From Lentinus brumalis (lineage: Eukaryota > Basidiomycota > Agaricomycetes > Polyporales > Polyporaceae): a stretch of 64,000 nucleotides of DNA. The notes under the pieces are model-generated. The model made no database searches. It was not told the DNA's origin and worked only from the letters and a program-made list of their open reading frames with translations. Of this stretch, positions 42,564 to 52,420 are shown piece after piece (position 1 is the stretch's first letter; every line of letters begins with the position of its first letter). The DNA lies in the NCBI GenBank assembly GCA_001792895.1, contig MARA01000001.1, forward strand, positions 1,798,001 to 1,862,000. Direction: 5' to 3'. The position numbers and the translations under genes are program-made.

Positions 42564-44662
42564 TCATAGCTTTGCGTTCTTCGGCATCGCCTTGATGGCC
42601 TGCCGGACACCCAAGTCGCCCAAGACGTCTTCCGCTGTAGTGCAAAGACGCGAAGAAGAGCACAAGCGTCAGAACCAACACATTCGACGCCCAAGATGCC
42701 AGATTGCACTCACCTCCGCCGAGAATAGCGTCAAATGGCACGGTCCTATGATACTATGGAACGCCAGAAGCAGGATCAGCGTCTGCGCGGAAGACATGAA
42801 CCCTTGCGTGGTACGTACGTGCTCGATGTGCTTGCCCATGCCTGACTTCGTGATCCCACGACCGCCGAATATTTGGACGGCGTCCCGTGCGATGTCCTGC
42901 GCGGACCGCGTGATGAACATCTTCAGTAGTCCTATCGGCCTAGTCGTATACGATGTCAGCACAAAGGCCGCACTCCGCAGATGCATTGGTCCTTGGAAGA
43001 CTCACCCTGCGAGCTGCTGCGCCTGCTGCTTGTAGTCCATGTGCTGCATCTGGTACGTTATGTGTTCGAGCCAGTGCTGCGCAGCCTCCGTCTTCGCAAT
43101 CATGTCCGCGAGCTTAGCGCGAATGACCGCCTGCGAGTGCAGCGGCTTCCCGAACGCCTTCCGCTGGTTCACCCACTTCAGACATTCCTCGACGATCAGG
43201 CGCATGTTGCGAGCGCCGCCGCAGCACATGTCCCAACGCTCGTGGTTGAAGTTGCTCAGGATGACGAACACTCCGCCGCCCTCAGGCCCGAGCGTGTTCT
43301 CTACAGGCACCTTAACGTTCTCAAATGTGATGTACGCGGTGCCGGCGGCTGTCGAGTATGAAGTCTTGATCGGCTTGGTCTCAACCCCTTCACCGCGCTC
43401 AACGAGAATCACGGTGAGACCCTTGTCCGTCCTACAGCCAACGGTGAAGCTGAACGCGACGTCAGCACAGAGCAGCACTATGTCGCATCTAGATACTCAC
43501 TAGTCAGAGAACGTGCCGTTGGTGATCCACTTCTTCGTGCCGTTGATGATCCAATACTTGCCATCCTCTGTCTTCTTCGCGGTCGTCCTCAGACCCGCGA
43601 CATCTGAGCCGGCGAACGCCTCAGAGATGGCGAGCGAGAGGAACTTCTTGCCTGATAGGACCTCCTCGACGATACGGTCGCGCAGCTCCGGGCGGCCGAA
43701 GTGGATGATTGGGGGCAAGCCGATCATAGCACCAGAGTTCTGCCCGTCACGGTATCCACGGCAGTTGGGACGGCAAAGCTCTTGCGCCAAGATAAGCTCG
43801 TGGAAGCGGTCGAACTCTTCAGGCTTGATCACGCCGCCCAACAACGTGCGGCCCTTGAGATGCTTCCCGGGACCCATCGTCATGGCAAGTATTCCGTTTT
43901 CACTGAGAAAGCGTGAGGATGCGTACGTCGCGACAGACTAGTTCACACTTACGCCATCTGCTGAATGACACTGATACTGGGCCGCTTGCCATCCTCTTCT
44001 CTTGCGAGTGCATCCGGAGTGAGGATCTCGTCGACGAACTTGCGAACGACAAGCTGGAATCTTCTGTGGCTCTACATGCAACCCGGGCGTCAGCGTCCCA
44101 ATTGCATCCGGAAGATTTCTCGCTACGCACGTCGTTGTAGTATGGACTGTGATAGCCCGGGGTGAGGCCAAGGGGTTCGGCGTAGGGCACCTTGCTCAGC
44201 TCGCCAGGAATAGACGAATAGATGACGCTCTTCTCGTCCTTCAGGACGCCAATCTGGAGACGCTGGTACTGAGGCTTCAGGATGACCTCGTGCCGGTGAA
44301 GGCCGTAGAACGCCTCAGTCGCGTCCTGGCCGGCTGGCAGGGGACGAGGATTGAGCTAAAGCACACTGCGCTCTGTGGTAGCACGTACCGATATCCTCAG
44401 CATGGAAGACAGAGATACCGCCGGGATGCAGATTCTGGAACTTCGTGACATCGTACACCTTGGCGTCCACGATAATCCACTGTTACAACCAATGTCAGTG
44501 CCGCCAAGACGTCGGAGTCGCCTTCGCACTCACGAGATCGTCTGGCTTGTTGTGCTGTGTGGGCGGGGAGACAGGGGTGAGCTTCCTTGTAGTGGACGCA
44601 GGAGAAACCCAACGAACCTGTGCAACCTCCTCGCGCGAGAAGACCTTGAGCTCCTTCGACAT
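42564..44662 (-). CDS. Cytochrome b5-acyl-CoA dehydrogenase fusion, peroxisomal
   Basis: Start ATG complementary to 44660-44662 (MSKELKVFSREEVAQ). Residues about 1-90 are a cytochrome b5 domain: DDLWIIVDAKVYDVTKFQNL, heme-ligand motif HPGG, and second histidine in FYGLHRHE. After a linker (KVPYAEPLGLTPGYHSPYYN) comes an acyl-CoA dehydrogenase. It has LILAQELCRPNCRGY, the family signature LAISEAFAGSDVAGL, WIINGTKKWITNGT, FENVKVPVENTLG, RQKAF-type NQRKAFGKPLHSQAVIRAKL and DAVQIFGGRGITKSGMG. The C-terminus NAKL ends in AKL, a type 1 peroxisomal signal. The stretch ILGGAEDVLGD occupies the region where MCAD-type enzymes have YEGT, so the catalytic base is not obvious. Likely role: first step of fatty acyl-CoA or related acyl-CoA oxidation in peroxisomes. 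Confidence 0.9.
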
Positions 44663-45115
44663 CTTGAGCGACACTGGTAAGGCAAAGACGGGTTTCGTGC
44701 TGTGGTATGGGGAGACGAAGGAGAACGAGTGGGAGAGCGAATGAGCGAGCGGGGCTTATGCAGCGGGGAACGCGGGGTCGGGGATCTTAAGGGCGGGGAA
44801 GAAGGCTGGCATGTGTTTCTGCGCAACGCGTTGTGATCGCCGGATCTCGCGGGCGGAGGCATCGCGCGCCGTGACCAGCATCATGCTTGTGACCGGTCGT
44901 GTCCCCGCCCAATCACGCGACTGCAGTTCGTCCGCCAAGCACCCGGAGACCCTCGTAGACCATCGTTCAAACGTTCACAGCAATACTATCTAGGTGCATA
45001 CAACATCAAAGTCATTCATCGTCCAAGTCTACATCATCATCTGCGAAGAGAGAGGGGCCATCTACTGACACATCACGATCGAAAGACTCCGGGACTCCTG
45101 TCTCTATACCACGTT
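44663..45115. other. Short spacer
   Basis: 5' flank of the dehydrogenase gene and 3' flank of the next minus-strand gene. No gene recognised. Confidence 0.5.
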
Positions 45116-47284
45116 CTACCGCTGCATCAGCTCCGTCGGTGCCGAGGGACGCGTCGTGACCGCACTGGAAGAAAACTCATCAACGCAACATCTCTGCAGT
45201 GCGCGGAAAATACGCACCTTCTCTTCGAGCACGTCTGAGTCTTCCTCTGCCGCAGGGATTGAGGCACATGGACCTCGAACGGTTACTCCTGGTGGTTTCT
45301 CGAGCATTTCTACAGGTGACGGCGACGGCATTGCAGGCACGAAGAGTGGTTCGTATTCGGCTCGCGGCAGGTACGTCTGAGCTTCTTCAGGTGTGTCGTC
45401 GTATGCAGTTTCGCCAGAAGAGGGAGGATCGCTGTCAACGGCAGGTACATCCTCGAGAGCCTCCGTGCCACGAGAGACTGAGACCAGCGGAGTGCATGCA
45501 CTGTTCTCCTCAGCCAACGTCTGGGATGATAGATCTTGCCAGTCAGGGGATCGTGGGGTTGCCTCGTAGCCGACGCCGCCCTTGTCTGGGGCGAGGAGGA
45601 ACAAAGCTGTCGAGGCAGGAGGGAGGTCCGGCAGGAGAGAAGGCACATCCAAGAAATCGCCGAGCGTACTCCAAGGATCGGCTTGTTCGAAAAGTCCGCC
45701 CAAGAAGTCGGCCAAACAGACAGCATCCCACGTCGCGCCACCCCACTCCGCTTCGTCGAACACGATGGGGTGCGTACACCCTCCGGGCAAGGAATAGACA
45801 GAACCGTCTGAAGCATCGTCGTCGTGTTCTCCGAACGGCTGCTCCTCCATCCAGGATCCGCCCGGCGACATAGTGAAGCTGGCTTGAGGAACGTCATCTG
45901 ACTCTAGTAGACGGGAGCTTGTATGCCACGAAACCTCAGAGAGGTCCGATGGCGGTAGAGGCGACTCCATCGACTCGAGGGCCGGCTGAGGGGTCGGTAG
46001 ATCAGAGATGAACTCCGCTCCGGCTAAAGGAGGCGGCAGCTCTAGATAGGATGGCGTGGACAACTGGAAACTTGCTGCGACTTGGCTTTGAGGCGACATC
46101 GGCTCCGGCGAACGACAGAAGAACGTGGTGTCCACTTGTTGATACAGTTGAGGGTGTGAGGACGGAAGCGGAGGCATCCCTGGTGAAGCGAACCTAGGAG
46201 GGAGAGATGATCCCATGTTGTCAGATAGAGGGTAGAACGAGATTCGTGCCGGTTTGTAGGGGTTGGCGAGAACAGAGTGGCGAGCACGCGGTGAATCCCA
46301 GCATTCGGCGTAAACGGAGCCCTGCGCGTCATCCAGCGGGCTGCTGTCGAGGTACATGGGGACGAAGCCAGAATCCGCGGCTTCCATCGGGAGGGTTGTG
46401 ATATGGGCTGCAAAGGAAGTTCTAGCGTGCCCCGATAGCTGCCATGATGCACAGATCACCTTGTGGACTGGCCAGCGTCGCATAATCCGCTTCCTGGTCT
46501 CGAAGGGGTGAGATGTCACAATATGAACTCGGCGAATTACCGCGCTTCAAGTGATGAGTTACATTACAGTGTGATCAACAGCATGTACTCACCTCGTCGG
46601 TGAAAGAATCCTCATACCGACCAGGAGTGCTGAGAGTACGATCGACAGAGGGAGAACGGGCTCGTCGACACGTCCGGACTGCTGACAGCCCAAGTAAATC
46701 TGGCATCTGGAGAATCCGTTGGACCTGCTCCCGCTGTGCCACAGCTGCGCGAGGCGTTCAATACGCATATCTGCACGCATATAGGAGGGAGAGTCACAGA
46801 CGGCTATCAGCATCGAGGGCTCTCAGGATCTTCGAGCAGTTGGACGCCGAACTGGGGACCGAAGGTGATCGAGCACGGGCGACCGGACTGAAGGGTGATC
46901 TGAGCCCATAGTCGAGCTCTCTTGCCTCGAAACCGTGCTCCGGTCCATGCTGAGGCCATCTGGCATGCGCAAGGGAGATCTCTGGACGTTCTTTCCCGGC
47001 ATTCTGGGGCTGGCTCGTCCTCGCTACGCCGCCGCTCCTGCTCAAGCCCGTCCGGAGCACCTCGAAACGCTTCTTGCCGAAATGCGATCTTTGCGCCTTG
47101 CTTGCCGCGTCCTTGCCCCTTGCGCGCGCTGCGTTCCTAATGAAATGATGAGAAGCAGCGCGGGAAGGAAGTGGGGAGGAATATTGGTGGGCCAGGAGAG
47201 GTACGGAGATCATGAGAATGGCACGCCTTGCAGCGGACGACTGCGGGCGCACCTCTTTCCTCCCATGTAGTTCGCACCCGCCAT
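45116..47284 (-). CDS. Unknown 631-residue Ser/Pro-rich acidic protein
   Basis: Five exons on the minus strand fit at 47284-47253, 47136-46802, 46744-46593, 46544-46460 and 46407-45116. They total 1896 nt, 631 codons plus stop, and every junction is in phase. The N-terminus is basic (MAGANYMGGKRNAARARGKD, then SKAQRSHFGKKRFEVLRTGL). The middle is Ser/Pro-rich (ARSPSVPSSASNCSKILRAL). The large last exon is acidic and proline-rich, with conserved-looking aromatic blocks such as WGGATWDAVCLADFLGGLFE and TLGDFLDVPSLLPDLPP, and ends EEKVRIFRALQRCCVDEF. No named domain, signal peptide or membrane segment is seen. A basic N-terminus with acidic, hydrophobic-spiked C-terminal segments would suit a transcription regulator, which is only a guess. 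The second intron uses a GTCTGT donor. Confidence 0.7.
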
Positions 47285-47515
47285 ACCGACGATGAAGATG
47301 AGCGCGAATGAGGTGCAAGGCGAGCTTACACGACGGCGGGAACAACGACGGATGCAGACAGGTGATGTCAGGTCTCAACACACAGAACGCACTGGCAGTG
47401 GTCGGAACGCGGTGGCACGTGGGGAGCACATACCTACTCCTCCCCTCTCCTGCCCCGACGACACACCCTTACTCGCTCTCTCAAACCGTCGTGAATTTCA
47501 GTGGTACACACGGCT

Positions 47516-49682
47516 ATGGACGACAACGTCGAGGTCGATATCGGGCTCACCGACCTCTCACTTCCTCCGCACTCCCCCAGCGCCCGTCCCCGACCGCTCG
47601 CGGGCTCCGGCAGCACCGTGCAAGCCTCTCTGGAATTGGGAGGCGGCCCAAGTACGAATGGGCAGCTCAAGTCGCCCTCGTCGCCCAATCTGACGGAGAA
47701 GTCTCTTCCTCCCGATCCCTCCTTGACCCGCCGCCGGTTGTCTCGCTCGAACACCTTACCGCGACTGCCACGGACGGCGATGCATAGAACGCAGCTGAGT
47801 TTGGATGGCCTTGCGATGGGCCAAGAGAAGCTCGCGAGATTGAGGAGATGGGTCTTGGGTTTGGCAACAGGTAGGCATACTTCGTGTACAGTGCTTGCCT
47901 GAACGCGAGGTGCTAAGTCGAACTCGCAGTCAATTTCGACCTCGAAGTCGGTCCGAAGATCACTAGCATATACCCCCCTTTGAGTCTTTCCCATTCCGAA
48001 GCCCAGAATATGTGCGTGTCTCTGATCTGCTACGAGACTTCTCATAGACCATGTTGCCTGTAGCGCTTTCTCCTCTTTCCCCGACTCCTCCCACTTCCAG
48101 GAGGGTTCGCAGACACACTCATTCCGAATACGTCCCCGCGAACCAGTGGAGGGAGAAGAGTGGGACATTGGTGCCCCTCGATCGTCCACTCTCGACGGGT
48201 TCATATACGGATTCTCTTGTTTCACCAGAACGAAGGACGCTTCGTCGAAGCGCGGATACCAGCAGGTGTGCCCCAACCCGAAGCACTTTGAGTACCTTCG
48301 CATTGACATGGCGCGCAGACGTCCATAGTTATTCTGACGCACCTTGCATACCCCTCACTATTCGATACCCTCATTGCCAGACTTGCACCGGCCTTCATGA
48401 GCCATGGCGGACCCATGCTCGAAGCTGCCTGTCATAATATTGCCAGCTGGTAAGTCTTTGGTCTATCCTACCTCCGTGACAAGTGCCTCATGCACATGGA
48501 AAAGAAGGGCAGACCCTACACCTGGGACCAGCGTGGAGCTTGGCTTTCTCGGGACCGTCATACACGCGGAACTCCCAGCGGCCATCGAAACACAACAGTC
48601 CATGTCCGCTGTACCGCCAGGCCGAACGAGCGAAACCGACATCCAGGTGAGTCGGAAAGGGGCCTTGCATGAGCCAACTTCTCACAGCGGTGTAGGTTCT
48701 GGCCTCGATATGTCCTGTTGACCCACCCATACTTGGCCACTTTGAGGCTGTGGTTTCGCATTTATGGTCCATATGGGAATGCGTCGTCCTGAGCGAACCG
48801 ATCCTGATCTTCGGCCCCTCACCGTCCATGACCAGTATGGCGGTGTGGTGGTTACGGGATCTCCTGCGTCCAGTAAATCACTTCTTCATATGCGTGCGAC
48901 GGGATTGCTGACAGTATATCCAGATACCTCTCTCAGGGGACTTCCGACCATTCTTCACCATACAGGACGCCGATCATACAGCATTAGTCAACCCTAGACC
49001 GCCGAAAGCGGGATTGCTGCTCGGCGTGACGAACCCGTTCTTTGAGAGGGCTTGTCAACATTGGCCACACGTCCTCAGTCTGGGGCGACAACAGTCGTAA
49101 GGGTCCGCACTGCTGTAGTTGGACCACTACCTTACACGAAGCGATTATCAGCGGGCAAGAGAAGAGGATTGGCACGCCCACCGGGATCGTAGTGGGCCCC
49201 TCACCAGGATGGAGATCCACCCACAAGCGCTATACATCGCGAGATCATGCGCTCCTCAAGCAGCTTGAACAAGCATGTCGAGGGTCGGAACAAAGCAGTA
49301 TGTCTTCCCACCTACGCTACTATGATCTTCGTCGCTCCAGCATTGACCTCCCCATCCCGCAGAACGTGAAGCGTCTGAAGCGCTCCGCCAGCACTTCAGC
49401 TCCCGGACCAACGCACTGCTGGTGCCTCTTCAAAGATACCTCCAGACTCTGATTCCTACCCCAAGCGAGTCTCGATCTAATCTCGCCACCCCGCCAAGGT
49501 TGAAGCCTTTCCATGATGCAGCCTTCTTCGCGTCGCTCAAGGCGCGCGGGTCGCCACTGCCATTCAAGAGCAGCGGCAAGCAGCGCGAGTTCTACGAGCG
49601 ATGGCTGAGGACGCCGGCGTTTGGACTATGGCTGGCACGGCAGGAGGAGGTTGTCCAGGGCGTGTTGAAGGCGATGACTTAG
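47516..49682 (+). CDS. DENND6-like (DENN domain) Rab regulator
   Basis: Start ATG at 47516 (MDDNVEVDIGLTDLSLPP). A Ser/Pro-rich leader is followed by the N-terminal DENN region: RLRRWVLGLATVNFDLEVGP, SIYPPLSLSHSEAQNIAFSS and GFIYGFSCFTRTKDASSKRG. The next exon carries SLVILTHLAYPSLFDTLIAR and MLEAACHNIASW. Later blocks are ILIFGPSPSMTSMAVWWLRD, then GDFRPFFTIQDAD, LLLGVTNPFFERACQHWPH, and the C-terminal LLVPLQRYLQTLIP and REFYERWLRTPAFGLWLARQ. This order matches DENND6A/B proteins, which act as guanine nucleotide exchange factors for Rab GTPases in endosomal recycling. Several short introns occur. The coding starts within 240 nt of the divergent gene at 47284, so the two likely share a promoter region. 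Confidence 0.87.
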
Positions 49683-50628
49683 GAACTGTCTTCGTGCATG
49701 CTGTTGCAATGACATGCGACCCGGCACACGCGCACACGCGAGAGAATAGCCTGTCGGAAGAATGCAACATGCTCATGTGTAGTGTATGCCTGCCTTCGGT
49801 GTCTGTTCCTTTAGAATCTCATTCCACAGCGAGACCGGAATCTTGAACGCCTAATGGAGATTTCAAAATCGTTTGAGTACATATTCTTTGGTTCGTCAAG
49901 AAACCGAGCATGCGGGATACTTATTGGCCGTCATCCACTTTGCGTTTTCAATAGCTCTTTCTCCCCGTTCTATCGCAGACCTGTACACTACTGACATGTA
50001 TCACCAGCTGAGAGTTGTCCGCAGTCAGAATATCCTCCCGCATCTTCGGCAATGTTGAGTTAAGGTGCTCACAACTTTCTCAAGCACAACTTACCAACAC
50101 TGCGGACGCTCTTGTCAACTTGAGAATTTTGCAGGTCGGCCAGGACCTGTAACCCCCACGAGTATACTGCAGATGGCAACACTTTCGCGAACTCGTTCAG
50201 GTGTTCCTTGAACGACCGGCAAGTGGTGTTTGGGAGGGCAGCGATTCGTGCTTTACCGACAACTTGTAGACTGATTTGTCCAGAGCACATAGCACCAGGG
50301 GCACTTCGTTCGTCCTGCAGATGTGAAGACGAACAATGCGCAACCCCACTATACGGCTGCGGGCTGAAAGAGGGGAGGAAGAGCGCGCTACGTGCAGGTT
50401 GCCAACCTACACCACTAGGAAACGCGCTTGCTTCGAGTTATGGCTCAGCACAGGGACTGCGTGTCGTCTAGAGGTTCGCTGGACGTTCGTACATCTAGGA
50501 GCGCAACAACGCCTTCATCTTGATAAAGCATGTCGAAGGAGGTCGAAATGAGTATAGCGAACCCACGGCGTGCATTAGTCGCATGTGGATGTAACGTGTA
50601 AGCAATGTTCATCATATACACACAACTT
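49683..50628. other. Convergent spacer
   Basis: 3' flanks of the DENND6-like and Mim1-like genes. Short frames only; no gene recognised. Confidence 0.5.
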
Positions 50629-51791
50629 CTACTTCTTGCCCAACCCGACTCCGGAAGCCACTCGTCCTGAACCACGCGAGGTCGATGCACTTGCTGTCCC
50701 AGGGGCCTTCCAGCCCAACCACCCGACGACGTTCTTGGCAAATATCTCTCCAAAGCCAAGCATGACGCCATTGACGAATGGGAGCAACACGTTGATCGCA
50801 AGGCTCGAAAGCAAAGCAAGCGTGCGCGTCCTCGGACTCAGTGACGAGTCGAAGACTGAGAGCGACGCAGTCCGTTGAGGCTCGTCATGCTGGCGGTGGT
50901 GGTGACTATGGGTATGACCATGCGAGTGGCCGGCAGCATGGGAGTGCGGTTGCCCGTGATGATGAGGAAGGTCGCGTGGAGCGGTGGATGAGATGGGCGA
51001 ATGTGGGTCGGAGGGGAACGACATGGACGGAAACGATGAGGTGAGCGAGGACGTCATCGAGTCCCACTTGTCCTGCTTCGACTCCGGTTCCGACGCGGGC
51101 TGCGAGGGCGACTTCTCGTGCGAGGGAGGTGTAGACGTCGACGTGGGTGCACCGGGTAAGACAGACTGTGCGCGTATCCGACAGCAGGCACGAAGGGGCG
51201 AGGTGTCGTCAGGGCCGCGCCGCTTGTCGCGCCTTACGCGCTATTGGGGAGACGCACCTCGAGATATTCCTTCGAATGCCCGCCCTGTCCTTCTCCGCTG
51301 ACCAGATCCCGCGCGTCGGCCGGACTGGGAGAGGCCGCAGCCACGGAGGTACCGCTGAGGTTCTCCCAGCCGCTTGTAGACTCGCTTAGAACACTCTGGC
51401 GCGACTTGCCCTCCCTGCGCTCCTGCTCCCGGATAGCCTCCCACTGCGCGCGCGTTGCCTCGGCCTTCTGGCGCTGCTCTGCCGATTGTCTACGCCATTC
51501 CGCCAGCTGCGCTTCGTACTCCGCTTTCCAGACTTCCTCTGTCTGCTCTGCGTCGCCGGCGTTCACAGGTGCTTCAGGTAGTGCTGGCGCGCTAGGCTCA
51601 GATGCAGAAGCTTTCGCAGACGTTGCGAGTGCTGGTTCAGGCTCAGCAGACTGACGAGGCAGAGAAGCAGGGCTGAAAGCCGTAGAGAGTGCGGACTGCC
51701 CGTGTGACTTTAGCTATCAAATGGTGGATCAGGTAATGTTACACCATACCTGTAGGAGGTCCTCTTCCTCAGTATTCAAGTGTTCCGACAT
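50629..51791 (-). CDS. MIM1: Mim1 (TOM13)-type outer-membrane protein with long N-terminal extension
   Basis: Three exons, 51791-51750, 51707-51258 and 51165-50629, total 1029 nt (342 residues plus stop) with all junctions in phase 0. The N-terminus is acidic (MSEHLNTEEEDLLQ), followed by a charged coiled coil (EVWKAEYEAQLAEWRRQSAE, then AQWEAIREQERREGK) and a Ser/Pro linker (STPPSHEKSPSQPASEPESK). A His-rich run follows (SHAAGHSHGHTHSHHHRQH). The Mim1 signature comes next: TLALLSSLAINVLLPFVNGV then MLGFGEIFAKNVVGWLGWK, the single membrane helix with glycine-zipper spacing. Yeast Mim1 is a short protein that inserts helical proteins into the mitochondrial outer membrane. The extension here is unusual relative to that. 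The domain call is strong; the function of the extension is unknown. Confidence 0.87.
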
Positions 51792-51910
51792 GGTGAGAGA
51801 AGAGGTGCAAGCACCGGAGATGGTAGAGGGAAACCGGCTTGGAAACCGGCGGGACGCGTCGGGCGGTCATATTTGGGGCAACTTGAGCGCCGAAAATGAG
51901 AAAGGAAGAC

Positions 51911-51915
51911 AAAAA
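51911..51915 (-). terminator. RNA polymerase III T-run after tRNA-Ser
   Basis: Five T residues on the minus strand immediately after the mature 3' end of the tRNA. Confidence 0.7.
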
Positions 51916-51916
51916 G

Positions 51917-52010
51917 CGTCACCTGAGCGATTCGAACACTCGCGGGCAAAGCCCAACCGCTGGCAGCTATGAATAGCAGGCGATCCCGTTAACCACTCCG
52001 GCAAAGTGAC
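51917..52010 (-). tRNA. trnS-GCU: tRNA-Ser(GCU) with 12-nt intron
   Basis: The acceptor stem GTCACTT pairs with AGGTGAC and is followed by discriminator G. D-arm is CCG-loop-CGG. The anticodon stem ATCGC pairs with GCGGT. The loop begins CTGCTA, giving anticodon GCU, then a 12-nt intron (TTCATAGCTGCC) sits at the canonical position after base 37. A long variable arm (TGGGC-TTTG-CCCGCG type) is typical of serine tRNA. The T-arm contains GTTCGAATC. CCA is not encoded, as expected for a eukaryote. Confidence 0.93.
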
Positions 52011-52420
52011 TTATTCCATTGTAAGCAACGCAATATATGTCCCGTACCACTGCCCACTACAGTAGCATGTCCTAATAGCATGTCGCACACGCGTGCAGGA
52101 AAAACCGATAGTAATGAACATCGAAAGCTAAGCTACGTACAGAGCATCGCGGACAGCGGGGTAATCAAGTATCGACAGCAAAAGAAGGTCCTACGTACAG
52201 AGAGATGGGGGTCCAGGGTTTGTAACATGCGAGCTACCTATACAATGCACATATATACAACATAGATACTGCGAGTCCGCCTACTGGGCGTATGCCTATG
52301 CCTACAGAGAGTACAACATCAACACGTCCAGAGTCTAGACACAAGTGTACACATCCGCGAGTTTGATCTTGGAGGAACTGCACATACGTTTTTAAACTGA
52401 AGATCGTTCCAGGGGAGGGC
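52011..52420. other. Spacer between tRNA-Ser and the ankyrin gene
   Basis: No gene recognised. Confidence 0.5.

Noticed and set aside
46600..46911. Plus-strand frame in the 5' part of the unknown gene
   Set aside because: It overlaps exons 2 and 3 of the minus-strand model, which has consistent phases and a total length divisible by three.
50629..51057. Mim1 as a separate single-exon gene starting at the ATG near 51057
   Set aside because: The frame continues upstream with protein-like sequence to a clean acceptor and joins two further exons in phase. I prefer one longer gene, while noting the alternative.
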